Of a stretch of 64,000 nucleotides of DNA, positions 1-9,805 are shown piece by piece. A program made the translations under genes and the position numbers. Origin of the DNA: Prochlorococcus sp. AG-402-N08 (lineage in GTDB: Bacteria > Cyanobacteriota > Cyanobacteriia > PCC-6307 > Cyanobiaceae); the NCBI GenBank assembly GCA_003216535.1, contig QCIS01000004.1, positions 62,001 through 126,000 of the forward strand, written 5' to 3'. The notes under the pieces were generated by a model. That model saw nothing but the letters and a program-made list of their open reading frames with translations, was not told the origin of the DNA and made no database searches. Each line of letters starts with the position of its first letter. Within the stretch, counting starts at the first letter, position 1.

Positions 1-1
1 T

Positions 2-202
2 TTCAATTTTGATGAGGTTCTAAACAACTCTGAAAAAGATGTTGGTAAGAATTGGAAATCAATTACTGAAAAAGATCCTGAGGCTAATAAAACTTTTCCA
101 ATAATAGATTCTGCAAATATAGAGAAACTTAGATCTGCGATAAAAGAGGATTTGAGTTTATATATGAAAGATAATTACCCTTCATTAAAAAAGGATTTAT
201 AA
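2..202 (+). CDS. 3' end of a gene truncated by the window edge, product unknown
   Basis: An open frame runs from the first bases to a TAA at 200-202, giving 66 C-terminal residues and no start inside the window. The tail is hydrophilic and charged, with an NW-K-I-T-EKD stretch and a lysine-rich end, and no membrane segment. It reads towards the methionine/sulfur genes that follow. I do not recognise the family from this tail; a sulfur-related enzyme would fit the neighbours but nothing visible proves it. The T-rich tract after the stop may serve as its terminator. Confidence 0.6.
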   Translation, partial: FNFDEVLNNSEKDVGKNWKSITEKDPEANKTFPIIDSANIEKLRSAIKEDLSLYMKDNYPSLKKDL

Positions 203-211
203 ATATTTATC

Positions 212-228
212 TTTTTTTTTTTTTTTTT
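212..228. repeat. 17-bp T homopolymer
   Basis: An uninterrupted run of 17 T lies between the truncated first gene and the sulfhydrylase gene. No strong stem precedes it, so it is only a weak terminator candidate. Tracts this long are prone to length variation and to sequencing error. Confidence 0.7.
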
Positions 229-257
229 GGGACTTTTTTAAGTTAAATAGATAATAG

Positions 258-1601
<1,344 letters not shown>

Positions 1602-1603
1602 GA

Positions 1604-1610
1604 AAGGAGA
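1604..1610 (+). promoter_or_regulatory. strong Shine-Dalgarno that fixes the TTG start of metA
   Basis: AAGGAGA ends 4 bp before the TTG at 1615. It is one of the few strong ribosome-binding sites in this window. It identifies TTG as the start, since no ATG or GTG is suitably placed. It lies immediately after the stop of the sulfhydrylase gene. Confidence 0.8.
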
Positions 1611-1614
1611 TTTA

Positions 1615-2505
1615 TTGGCTTTAATAATTCCTAGTAATTATCACAAGATTAGTGATGTTGAGAAAAATCATATATCTTGGATCGAACCAGAATTGGCAAA
1701 AAGACAAGATATACGTCCTCTTAGGATTGGTATTTTGAATATCATGCCTCTCGGCAAGCAGTATGAATTTAACTTATTACATCCACTTGGGTTATCTCCT
1801 CTTCAAATTGAGCCAGTTTGGATAAAGCTTAAAACTCACTCTTATAAAACATGGGATCTTAATCATCTAAATAATTTATACATAACTTGGGAAGAAGCAA
1901 ATAATCCAGAACCGTTAGATGGAATCATTATTACTGGAGCCCCCATTGAGCACCTAGCCTTTGAGGATGTTAAGTATTGGGATGAATTTGTGAAAATTGT
2001 AAATGAAGCCAGAAATTCTTGTGCGAGCACTCTTGGATTATGTTGGGCTGGCTTTGCGCTGGCTTATTTAGCAGGGGTCGATAAGAAAGTTTTTGATAAG
2101 AAATTATTTGGGGTATTCCCTTTAAAAAGTCTTGTTCCTGGCCATCCTTTGATGGGTACACAAGATGATGAATTTATTTGTCCTCAAAGTAGATTTGCAG
2201 GATTACCAGATCTGGAGATGGAGAAGGCCCAAAAAGAAGGAAGATTGAATTTGCTGGCTTATGGAGAAAACGTCGGATACACAATATTTGAATCTAATGA
2301 TCAAAAACAACTTATGCATTTAGGTCATCCTGAATATACGGTGCACAGAATTATTAGTGAAATTGAAAGAGACAAAGAAAAGGGAGATGTTCCTCCCCCC
2401 GAAAATTTTGATTTAAATAGTTCAAAAACTGCTTGGAGATCACATAGGAATTTGCTTTTTCAGCAATGGCTTTGGTTTTGTTATCAACAAGTTAGTCTTA
2501 ATTAA
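1615..2505 (+). CDS. metA: homoserine O-acyltransferase, MetA family (predicted acetyl-CoA-dependent)
   Basis: The enzyme activates homoserine by O-acylation, the first committed step to methionine. It is 296 residues long, the usual MetA length, with the class I amidotransferase-like fold: nucleophile C143 in LGLCWAGF and the HLGHPEY motif holding the catalytic His/Glu region. The residue that decides acyl specificity in the MetA family (position 111 in E. coli numbering: Gly for succinyl, Glu for acetyl) is E112 here, in TGAPIEHL. That predicts acetyl-CoA, and so a product that the upstream O-acetylhomoserine sulfhydrylase can use directly. The start is TTG with an AAGGAG Shine-Dalgarno. 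It probably forms an operon with the upstream gene. Confidence 0.93.
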   Translation: MALIIPSNYHKISDVEKNHISWIEPELAKRQDIRPLRIGILNIMPLGKQYEFNLLHPLGLSPLQIEPVWIKLKTHSYKTWDLNHLNNLYITWEEANNPEPLDGIIITGAPIEHLAFEDVKYWDEFVKIVNEARNSCASTLGLCWAGFALAYLAGVDKKVFDKKLFGVFPLKSLVPGHPLMGTQDDEFICPQSRFAGLPDLEMEKAQKEGRLNLLAYGENVGYTIFESNDQKQLMHLGHPEYTVHRIISEIERDKEKGDVPPPENFDLNSSKTAWRSHRNLLFQQWLWFCYQQVSLN

Positions 2506-2511
2506 CTTTTT

Positions 2512-4077
2512 TTAATGAGCGCTTTCCATACCACCTAGTCTCTCAAATAAGTTAAGACTTTCTTTATTTAATCCTACAATTTCAACTTTAGAACCACCAT
2601 TCTGGAATTTTCTAATAATTTGTTCAAGAGCAACAACGCCGCTTTGATCCCAAATATGAGCTAAAGACATATCAATTACAATATTTTCTGGATGTTCATA
2701 AATATCAAATCCTTGTAAAAAATAAATTTTACTTACAAAAAATAATTGTCCTTTTACTTTGTAGGTAGTTAAATTATTTTCTTTCGCTCTTGAGACAGTT
2801 ATAACTTTTGCGACTTTTCTACTGAAAAGAATTGCAGCTAATGAAACTCCTGCAATCACTCCTAGTGCAAGATTATGAGGTTTTGTAAGCATAGTAACTG
2901 CAAAAGTCATAAGCATGACTGCAGTATCGCTTTTAGGTATCTTTCTAATATTTTTTAATCCATTTATATCTGCTGTACTTATTGCGATTGTTATCATGAT
3001 TGCTACTAAAGCAGCCATTGGTATTGCTCCAATCCAAGACTTCAAGAGGATGATCATAATTAGGAGAGATATTCCTGAGGAGAGGGTTGATAATCTAGAT
3101 TTACCACCATTTTCAGTATTCATTACAGATTGCCCAACTAAGGCACATCCTGCCATGCCCCCAAATAAAGATGCCACAATATTTGCGATTCCCTGTCCTC
3201 TTGCTTCTTTATTTTTATTAGAACTTGTATCAGTTACATCGTCTAAAATGTCTTGAGTTAAAAAGGTTTCCATTAAGCCCACAAGAGATATTGCAAGTGA
3301 GGTTGGTAAAATTATACCTAATGTTTCAAAGTTAAAAGGTACTTTCCCATTTTCTATTGATCCAAAAGGTAGAGAAATAGTTGGTAATCCATCAGGTAAT
3401 TTACCCAAATTGCTAACCGTTGGAACATCTAGATTAAAGAATATGCTTATAAGAGTAATTACTACTATTGCAACAAGTTGAGATGGGACTACTTTTGTGA
3501 TTTTTGGAAGCCCATAGATAATTACTAGTCCTAGGATTACAAGGATCCAAACTACTGGAATTTGAGAGTTAACTGGATATTGACTTAAAGTTTGTTCAAC
3601 TAATCCTTTTGATTCTTTAATTCCTATTCCCAACTGAGGTAGTTGTGCTTGAAAAATTAAAAGTGCCAGTGCATTTACAAATCCACTTAATACTCCTGTT
3701 GGCACGAATCGCATTTGGTAGGCAAGTCTTAAATATCCCCAAAGAATTTGGAAAATTCCAGTTAATATTCCAGCTGCAATAAGATATGGGACTCCTAATC
3801 CAGGAGCTTGTGATTCTCCATAAGCAACAAGTCCAGTCATCAAAAGAGCTGTTGAACCTGTAGCTGAAGTAATCATCCCCCTTCTTCCTCCAACAATCGC
3901 AATTGTTATAGATAAACAAAAAGCACCAAAAAGGCCAACTTTAGGATCTACACCAGCTATACCTGAAAAAGCAATAGCTTCTGGGATCATTGCAAAAGCA
4001 ACAACTAAGCCAGAGAGAATATTTGACTTTGGATCATCTAACCAATTTTTTGATAAATATCTTGAGAAATTTGACAT
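2512..4077 (-). CDS. SulP-family anion permease with C-terminal STAS domain
   Basis: This inner-membrane transporter is 521 residues long. The N-terminus carries the SulP signature region (LSGLVVAFAMIPEAIAFSGIAGVDP), followed by about 10-12 hydrophobic segments through residue ~410. A soluble STAS domain of about 100 residues closes the protein (NIVIDMSLAHIWDQSGVVALEQ). Members carry sulfate, bicarbonate or other anions, and residues alone do not decide which. The genes next to it suggest sulfate, while marine cyanobacterial SulP proteins of the BicA type carry bicarbonate. It converges on metA, with 6 bp between the stops. Confidence 0.88.
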   Translation of the reverse strand: MSNFSRYLSKNWLDDPKSNILSGLVVAFAMIPEAIAFSGIAGVDPKVGLFGAFCLSITIAIVGGRRGMITSATGSTALLMTGLVAYGESQAPGLGVPYLIAAGILTGIFQILWGYLRLAYQMRFVPTGVLSGFVNALALLIFQAQLPQLGIGIKESKGLVEQTLSQYPVNSQIPVVWILVILGLVIIYGLPKITKVVPSQLVAIVVITLISIFFNLDVPTVSNLGKLPDGLPTISLPFGSIENGKVPFNFETLGIILPTSLAISLVGLMETFLTQDILDDVTDTSSNKNKEARGQGIANIVASLFGGMAGCALVGQSVMNTENGGKSRLSTLSSGISLLIMIILLKSWIGAIPMAALVAIMITIAISTADINGLKNIRKIPKSDTAVMLMTFAVTMLTKPHNLALGVIAGVSLAAILFSRKVAKVITVSRAKENNLTTYKVKGQLFFVSKIYFLQGFDIYEHPENIVIDMSLAHIWDQSGVVALEQIIRKFQNGGSKVEIVGLNKESLNLFERLGGMESAH

Positions 4078-4107
4078 TGTAAGTTTCTTTATAATTAAGA
4101 AGTTACC

Positions 4108-5388
4108 TCATAAAGGAGGTAAAACACCTTGTGGGTCAAAAATATTCTTTAAAGTTTTTAATTCATTCATTCTATTTCCAAAAGCTAATGCAAGTTCTTC
4201 CTTATGAGAATTTAAATGATTATGCAATTGGGCCAAGTGAATATTTGGGTAAAACCTTTTTAGGTTACTCCACGATTTATAAATCCAGTCCAAAGCGACT
4301 TCTTTTTCTTGAAGATCATTTTTTTTCCATGATGCATATATCCATGGTTTCCAAGTACTATTTCTGTTAACAAAAAAGCTTGAGCCATGATTTAACTTTT
4401 TAGTTTTGCAACCTAGTTGTTGAGAAGCAATATAACAGGAATCATTAGGTTTATTGTCCATTATTTCATTCAAACATTTTATAAAAATTGGGATATCATT
4501 TTTTAAATCTTCTCCAAGGAGACTAATTACCTCAGAATGGTTATTTGCATTGAGCTCATATAAATTTAATTCCTTTGGGAAGAAATTTATTTTATTAAAG
4601 TTCTCATATAGTTTTTTTTCTAGAGCAGGAAATTTGTCTAGAGGCATTAAGTATTCTTCTGTTCTTTTATCCTTTAAATTATTTTTGAGTTCAGCAAAAA
4701 CATATATATAAATTTTTTGGGCATAAATCCATTGAAGACTAATATTTTCTGGAAATTCCTCTGATAATTGTATTATTTCTGAAAGTTCATTTAGATTTAC
4801 AAATCCTTCTATAACCTTAATAGGATTAGATTGGATAGTTTTAAGTTCTATTTCAGTAATGATTGAGAAGAAGGGTGCTGCGCCTTTAATTGCTTCCCAA
4901 ATCAATTGTTCTTCTGGATTTATTTGATTTTTTTTTAAAGAGATAAATGTGCCATTACCCAAGAAACCTTTTATTGACTCAATATTATCAATGGCTAATC
5001 CGTAGGCTCTACTAAGTGGACTTACTCCACCAGTAAGTATATAGCCTGCCCCAGGTAGTTTAGAAAGACCGATTGGAAAACTTCGATTATGTTTTTGTAA
5101 ATGATTTACTAGATCCCCCATTATTACTCCACCTCCAATTGTTACAAAATTGCTTTCTCTATCTAGGTGAATTTTGCTGTGATTTTTTCTTAGATCAAGA
5201 GTTGTAAAACCATTTTTTGCACAGCTAGAGGTTGTACCTCCACTACATACGCAAAGGTGCTCAAATTTTTCCTTAGAATAATTATTCTCATTAAATAAGA
5301 AATCATCCACTTCATAAATTAATTTCTTTAACTTTGCATCCTTTGCGTTAATATTTGGAATTTCAAGCAAATTATTATTTTTTTTCAC
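4108..5388 (-). CDS. FAD-linked oxidase (FAD_binding_4 / VAO family)
   Basis: The protein has 426 residues. The N-terminal half is a VAO/PCMH-type FAD domain: CSGGTTSSCAKNGFTTLDL, then FVTIGGGVIMGDLVNHL, then the LPGAGYILTGGVSPLSRAYGL segment that contacts FAD. The C-terminus (FGNRMNELKTLKNIFDPQGVLPP) is the usual end of berberine-bridge/glycolate-oxidase-like enzymes, where substrate is bound. No signal peptide is seen. The substrate is unknown. It lies between the SulP gene (same strand, 30 bp gap) and the divergent cbiX gene, and the 44-bp divergent gap must hold both promoters. Confidence 0.8.
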   Translation of the reverse strand: MKKNNNLLEIPNINAKDAKLKKLIYEVDDFLFNENNYSKEKFEHLCVCSGGTTSSCAKNGFTTLDLRKNHSKIHLDRESNFVTIGGGVIMGDLVNHLQKHNRSFPIGLSKLPGAGYILTGGVSPLSRAYGLAIDNIESIKGFLGNGTFISLKKNQINPEEQLIWEAIKGAAPFFSIITEIELKTIQSNPIKVIEGFVNLNELSEIIQLSEEFPENISLQWIYAQKIYIYVFAELKNNLKDKRTEEYLMPLDKFPALEKKLYENFNKINFFPKELNLYELNANNHSEVISLLGEDLKNDIPIFIKCLNEIMDNKPNDSCYIASQQLGCKTKKLNHGSSFFVNRNSTWKPWIYASWKKNDLQEKEVALDWIYKSWSNLKRFYPNIHLAQLHNHLNSHKEELALAFGNRMNELKTLKNIFDPQGVLPPL

Positions 5389-5432
5389 TACATAATATTG
5401 TTCTTTACTATTATGGTATAAGTAATAACTTA

Positions 5433-6590
5433 ATGTTGGCTAATTTAGATTCGAAGTTAAATAATCAAGTTGCGATTCTTATTTGTGGACACGGGAGTAG
5501 AAATAAACTAGCTATTACTGAATTCCAAGAATTAACTAAACTCATCCAAAAAAGATATCCAAACATTTTAGTTGAATATGGTTTCTTGGAATTTGCGAAA
5601 CCTTCAATTGTTGATGCGCTTGACAAGTTAAAAGATAATTCGATAAAAAAAGTAATTGCAATACCCGCAATGCTTTTCGCTGCTGGCCATGTGAAAAATG
5701 ATATACCTAGCTTGCTTATGAATTATTCAAGTAAAACTGGTATTGAAATAATTTATGGAAGAGAATTAGGTATTAATAATTTAATGATTAGTGCAGCTTG
5801 TGAAAGAGTAAAAGATGTATTTAAACAAAATAATAATCTCAAACCTGAAGAATCATTATTAGTTGTTGTTGGTAGAGGCTCTTCTGACCCAGATGCTAAT
5901 TCCAATGTTTCAAAAATTACGAGAATGATCGTAGAGGGTATTGGTTTAGGGTGGGGGGAAACAGTTTTTTCTGGAGTAACTTTCCCCCTTGTTGAACCTG
6001 GCTTGAAAAATGTTGTGAGACTGGGTTATAAAAATATAATTATTTTCCCTTATTTCCTTTTCTCAGGTGTGCTTGTCACAAGAATAAAAAGGCAAAGTGA
6101 ATTAGTTGCGATTAATAATCCTTATATTTCATTTTTACATGCAAAATATCTGTCTTCACAGTCTTATGTGGTCGATACTTTTGTAGAAAGGATTGGAGAG
6201 ATTCTTAATAACGAGGATAAGAATTTTATGAATTGCTCCACTTGTAAATATAGATCAAATTTATTTGGCTTTGAAAAAGAAGTTGGAATGGTACAAGAAA
6301 GTCATCATGACCATGTAGAGGGTTTGGGTATTAGCTGTGATTTATGTAATCCTGAATGTAATGGTGCTTGTGAGATGCAAAATCAAAACTTAACTCATAA
6401 TCAAGAAAAATCGAAGCTAGTAAAAGGTGATTACGTAGATCATGAACATGCGGAGGTTCATCAAAATGATCATAATCACCATCACCATCACCATAGTATT
6501 TATCCAAATTCAAAACACCCCTTAGGGCCTGTTACGCTTCGCTTGCCTAATGAAGATCAAATCTTAAGAAAATCCGTTGAAAATAACTGA
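5433..6590 (+). CDS. cbiX: sirohydrochlorin cobaltochelatase, long form with Fe-S and His-rich tail
   Basis: It inserts cobalt into sirohydrochlorin for B12 synthesis, consistent with the B12-dependent ribonucleotide reductase at 55.6 kb. The ATG at 5433 is chosen over an upstream ATG at 5355 that would overlap the divergent gene. This gives 385 residues. Two CbiX-type halves are visible: ILICGHGSRN and AAGHVKND carry the metal-binding histidines, and VVVGRGSSDPDAN begins the second half. M266-x-C268-x-x-C271 matches the MxCxxC iron-sulfur motif known in long CbiX proteins. It is followed by a second Cys cluster (CDLCNPECNGAC) and a His/Asp-rich tract with six consecutive histidines near residue 350. 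The last ~25 residues follow the His tract and are not explained by the chelatase fold. Confidence 0.88.
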   Translation: MLANLDSKLNNQVAILICGHGSRNKLAITEFQELTKLIQKRYPNILVEYGFLEFAKPSIVDALDKLKDNSIKKVIAIPAMLFAAGHVKNDIPSLLMNYSSKTGIEIIYGRELGINNLMISAACERVKDVFKQNNNLKPEESLLVVVGRGSSDPDANSNVSKITRMIVEGIGLGWGETVFSGVTFPLVEPGLKNVVRLGYKNIIIFPYFLFSGVLVTRIKRQSELVAINNPYISFLHAKYLSSQSYVVDTFVERIGEILNNEDKNFMNCSTCKYRSNLFGFEKEVGMVQESHHDHVEGLGISCDLCNPECNGACEMQNQNLTHNQEKSKLVKGDYVDHEHAEVHQNDHNHHHHHHSIYPNSKHPLGPVTLRLPNEDQILRKSVENN

Positions 6591-6942
6591 ATCATCTGTC
6601 TCTTTCTCGACTAAGTCTTAATAGACTCGGTATATATAAGTATTCTTAATATAAAATCTTTAAAGTATTTTGATTCAGATTTTCCACAATTTATAGGTTG
6701 TTTTCCACGTCCAAATCCACATTGGATTAGAAGTGCCAGCAGTTTTAAAAAAAAACAGGACTTCAACATTATTGTTGACTTTTCTTATAGATCTAATCAA
6801 TTTCCTTGGTTAAAAAAATAAGTTTTTTAAAACCAAGTTATAACATGAGTCTCATTTGATAATTTGAAAAGTTTGCTAGCAGATTTTTTTTGATATTTTC
6901 AGAAAAAAATATCATTATATTCTTGTAAGAAAATATAGATTT
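6591..6942. other. 352-bp intergenic region between cbiX and the DUF2811-like gene
   Basis: No gene is seen. The region contains three DnaA-box-like 9-mers within 42 bp (listed separately) and AT-rich DNA before the next gene. A short A9 run lies near 6746. I see no convincing terminator hairpin after cbiX. Confidence 0.5.
6680..6721 (+). promoter_or_regulatory. cluster of three DnaA-box-like 9-mers
   Basis: TTTTCCACA (6680-6688) fits the cyanobacterial DnaA box. TTTTCCACG (6701-6709) differs at one base. AAATCCACA (6713-6721) differs at two. All are in one orientation within 42 bp of intergenic DNA. This may be a DnaA-titration or DnaA-regulated site. No dnaN, dnaA or other origin-linked gene is nearby, so it is not evidence for oriC. 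Confidence 0.4.
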
Positions 6943-7200
6943 ATGGATCAAATCAGACAATCAAATTTAACTGATAAGAAACTTGTCGAGTGCTCATCAA
7001 ACAAAGTTTCTTTAGAAACAGAGCTTTCAGAAACTCTTTATAACACTATGAAAGATTTTGTTTTAAGTAACCCAACTTGGGATCAATATAAACTTATAAA
7101 TTCAGCATTAGCTGCTTTTCTCGTTCAAAACGGATGTAAAGATAATTCTGTCTCAGAGATTTATTTAAATCAATTATTTACACCTTCTAAGTCTTTTTAA
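6943..7200 (+). CDS. small DUF2811-like protein
   Basis: The protein has 85 residues. The middle, from VSLETELSETLYNTMKDFV to WDQYKLINSALAAFLVQNGC, resembles the cyanobacterial DUF2811 family, whose members share a sheet-helix-helix pattern with a WDQ motif. This family link is from memory and was not searched. There is no signal peptide or membrane segment. Function is unknown. Its last 14 bp overlap the convergent GMC oxidoreductase gene. Confidence 0.7.
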   Translation: MDQIRQSNLTDKKLVECSSNKVSLETELSETLYNTMKDFVLSNPTWDQYKLINSALAAFLVQNGCKDNSVSEIYLNQLFTPSKSF

Positions 7201-8827
7201 TATTTAAACAGGCTCTTCTACTCAAGGCCATCATTGTAAGTGTTGGGCTTTGCCAAGATGATGTAGGCCAGCATGCTCCATCTAGTACAAGTACATTCTT
7301 GCATCTCCATAATCTATTAAATTTATCAACTACGCTATTTTCTTCATTAGCCCCCATTGGCGCGCCTCCTACTTCATGTATGTAATATCCTGGGGAAGGG
7401 GGACTATCTGAAAGTGCGATCAAATTTTTTGTAAATAAACTCCCTAATGGGATATTTATTAGTTCATCAATATTTTTTATTTCTCCATTTGCAGCTTTTA
7501 TTGATTTTCGTATTGTGTTTTCCATATGTTTTGCCATATTTAACTCATTCTCGCTCCATTCGAATTCAATGAAGGGAATTGGGATACCCCATTCATCTGT
7601 TTTTTTTGAGAGAGAAACTGAGTTTTTCTCTCTAGGAAGGACTTCGCCATGGGCGATAAGAAAGCCAATGGATTTGTTTTTGTCTTTTTGCCAAAATTTA
7701 GGTATTCCTAATCTATCAATTGCCCCCCAGATTCCATAACCTCTATAGAAATTTATGTCGTCAATTTCTGGTAAATTTGAACCAAATGGAATAAAGAAGC
7801 TCCCTGCTCCAGAAAGATCCGAAGGATTATTTAATGGTTTTTCTGAATTTTTTGTTTTTGGCACTGAAAAAAATCTACAGATAGATATGTGATCCATGAG
7901 GTATTTACCTAATTTCCCAGAATTATCTTTAAACCCTGAGGAATTTGATTTGTATTCAGAGTTCAGTAGTATTCTCAGCGTTGAGATTGTTGATGCGCAA
8001 AGAAGAATTAAATCACAATTCAATACTTCTTTGTGTCCATTTTCTAGGTTTACGATCGTTAGTTTTGAGGCAAGCTCTGTTATCTTGTTAATCTCAAAAG
8101 ACTCTACTAGGTAATTAGAGATTATTTGTACATTTCCAGTATCTAAAGCTTTTTTTAAAGAGCTCCCTACGCTAGAGGAATTAGGCCATTTTTTATCTTT
8201 TACTGATGAATTTCGGTCAAATCCTCTTGATTGGATAAATGGATAGTTTAATTTTGATTTAACATTGCTGCCAAAAACATTTTCGTTTTCTGTAAGAGGA
8301 ATTTCTCCAATATATTTACCGTTCGGGACTTCTTTAATATCATCTTTTCGTCCATAAATTCCACAAAAATTTTCAATAAAATCATAGTGAGGGCAAAGGT
8401 CTTCGTATGAAATAGGCCAGTTTGGTCCAAATCCGTCTTTTTTAGCTGGATGAAAATCTTCTGAGGAAAGTCTTAATGTTATGCCTCCCCATGTTAATGA
8501 CCTCCCCCCATATTGTTTACCTTGAGTCCAAAGGAAGGGCTTTTTTTTGGGGAAGTCATAAGGATGCTTCAATTCATTTGAATATAAATCAGGATTATTT
8601 TTCCAATAACCAGGATGTTGGCATTGATTGGTATGTTTTTTTGTTAATACTCCTGATAATCTTTTAAACGTACTTTTTGGCTCATAATTACTAGCCTCAT
8701 GCCTTTTGATTTTTGGTCCGGCTTCTATTATTAAAACTTTGATCCCTTGTTCTGCCAATGTAAGTGCTGCTATTCCTCCCGTAGCTCCAGAACCAACAAC
8801 AATTGCATCATAGGGACTTATATCCAA
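7187..8827 (-). CDS. GMC-family FAD oxidoreductase
   Basis: The protein has 546 residues with the dinucleotide-binding motif GSGATGG at residues 12-18 (VVGSGATGGIAALTLAEQG), then the IEAGP end of the first Rossmann unit. The FAD-contact region has GGRSLTWGG. The C-terminal GMC domain has HEVGGAPMG with the conserved His and ends VLDGACWPTSSWQSPTLTMMALSRRA. The family oxidises alcohols or aldehydes with FAD; the substrate here cannot be read. No signal peptide is present, so it is probably cytoplasmic. A second GMC gene at 36.3 kb is only distantly similar. Confidence 0.85.
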   Translation of the reverse strand: MDISPYDAIVVGSGATGGIAALTLAEQGIKVLIIEAGPKIKRHEASNYEPKSTFKRLSGVLTKKHTNQCQHPGYWKNNPDLYSNELKHPYDFPKKKPFLWTQGKQYGGRSLTWGGITLRLSSEDFHPAKKDGFGPNWPISYEDLCPHYDFIENFCGIYGRKDDIKEVPNGKYIGEIPLTENENVFGSNVKSKLNYPFIQSRGFDRNSSVKDKKWPNSSSVGSSLKKALDTGNVQIISNYLVESFEINKITELASKLTIVNLENGHKEVLNCDLILLCASTISTLRILLNSEYKSNSSGFKDNSGKLGKYLMDHISICRFFSVPKTKNSEKPLNNPSDLSGAGSFFIPFGSNLPEIDDINFYRGYGIWGAIDRLGIPKFWQKDKNKSIGFLIAHGEVLPREKNSVSLSKKTDEWGIPIPFIEFEWSENELNMAKHMENTIRKSIKAANGEIKNIDELINIPLGSLFTKNLIALSDSPPSPGYYIHEVGGAPMGANEENSVVDKFNRLWRCKNVLVLDGACWPTSSWQSPTLTMMALSRRACLNIKKT

Positions 8828-8934
8828 AACCTATTTCGTGATTTGTTATTTCAATAAATATAGCATTCAGTAAATAATTAATTTTTAGATTTTAGCCTAA
8901 GAAGTTAGAATTTATTGAAATACTACTCAAACAA

Positions 8935-9408
8935 ATGAGATTTATAATTTTAACTTTTTTAATAGTTGTTTTAACCCTTCCTTCTAGAAGCTTCGCTGCG
9001 TTGGATTATGGTAAACAATCTTTGGTTGGGGCTGATTTTTCTGGATCTGATTTAAAAGGAGCAACTTTCTATTTGACTGATTTACAAGACGCAAATTTGT
9101 CAGGTTGTGAGCTACAAAATGCGACTCTTTATGGAGCAAAATTGAAAGATACTAATTTAAGTAACTCCAACTTAAGAGAAGTAACTTTAGACTCAGCCGT
9201 TTTAGATGGAACAGATTTATCAAATACTAACTTGGAGGATTCTTTTGCTTATAGTACCCAGTTTGAAAATGTAAAAATACAAGGCGCAGACTTCACTAAT
9301 GTTTTTTTGCCAAAAGATATTATTAGGAAATTTTGTGAAAGTGCCACTGGAACTAATCCAATTACAAATAGAGAAACTAGAGAAACTTTAGAGTGCGATT
9401 ACATTTAA
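8935..9408 (+). CDS. secreted/lumenal pentapeptide-repeat protein
   Basis: The 157-residue protein has a signal peptide (MRFIILTFLIVVLTLPSRSFA, cut near residue 21). About 14 A(D/N)LXX-type pentapeptides follow from residue ~28 to ~123 (GADFS, GSDLK, GATFY, TDLQD, ANLSG and so on). These would form one right-handed quadrilateral beta-helix. A short non-repeat tail carries two cysteines. Cyanobacteria place many such proteins in the periplasm or thylakoid lumen; the function is unknown. It converges with the small gene ending at 9411. Confidence 0.85.
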   Translation: MRFIILTFLIVVLTLPSRSFAALDYGKQSLVGADFSGSDLKGATFYLTDLQDANLSGCELQNATLYGAKLKDTNLSNSNLREVTLDSAVLDGTDLSNTNLEDSFAYSTQFENVKIQGADFTNVFLPKDIIRKFCESATGTNPITNRETRETLECDYI

Positions 9409-9410
9409 AT

Positions 9411-9803
9411 TTATGCACATACAAGTTCTTTTTTAATCTTTCTTTGTTTATAAAGTGATCTTCCAACAGGCCAACCTAAAGTAGATAAATGTTTCATTAA
9501 AGAACCTGAGTATTTGAAATAAAAATTGTCTGAATAATTGATGCCAAGTTCTTTTAGAGTGGTTACTAATAAACATAGATCTTTCTTTTTGCCTTTTTTC
9601 ATATCCAATAATATCAATGCTTCACTTGATAATTTTTTTTCTAGAACCTTATCATTTCCAGCAAAACCAACTTTAAGTGAATTAAATTCATCAGAATAAA
9701 GAGTATAAATTATTCCATCTTTGAATTTATCTTCAGAATTATCTACATTAAATCTTGATGATATTAATGTTTTGTATCCTTTAATGATTTTTCTGTTATT
9801 CAT
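9411..9803 (-). CDS. small protein, possibly with a GIY-YIG/MUG113-like fold
   Basis: The protein has 130 basic residues. GIIYTLYSDEFNSLKVGFAGND resembles the first strands of T5orf172/MUG113 domains (an IY followed by a KVGF strand), and the WPVGRSLYKQRKIKKEL end is family-like. This is a weak visual match. It follows the RHH gene by 2 bp on the same strand, so the two are almost certainly co-transcribed and may be regulated by that protein. Confidence 0.6.
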   Translation of the reverse strand: MNNRKIIKGYKTLISSRFNVDNSEDKFKDGIIYTLYSDEFNSLKVGFAGNDKVLEKKLSSEALILLDMKKGKKKDLCLLVTTLKELGINYSDNFYFKYSGSLMKHLSTLGWPVGRSLYKQRKIKKELVCA

Positions 9804-9805
9804 AA

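Noticed and set aside
2915-3256. 113-codon plus-strand frame
   Set aside because: It lies wholly inside the SulP gene on the opposite strand; no start signal or family likeness.
6331-6513. 60-codon minus-strand frame
   Set aside because: It is the shadow of the His/Asp-rich tail of cbiX; its composition follows from the antisense of CAT/CAC codons.
6680-6721. Replication origin
   Set aside because: Only three boxes, no AT-rich unwinding region with further boxes, and no dnaA/dnaN or other origin-linked gene. Kept only as a DnaA-box cluster.
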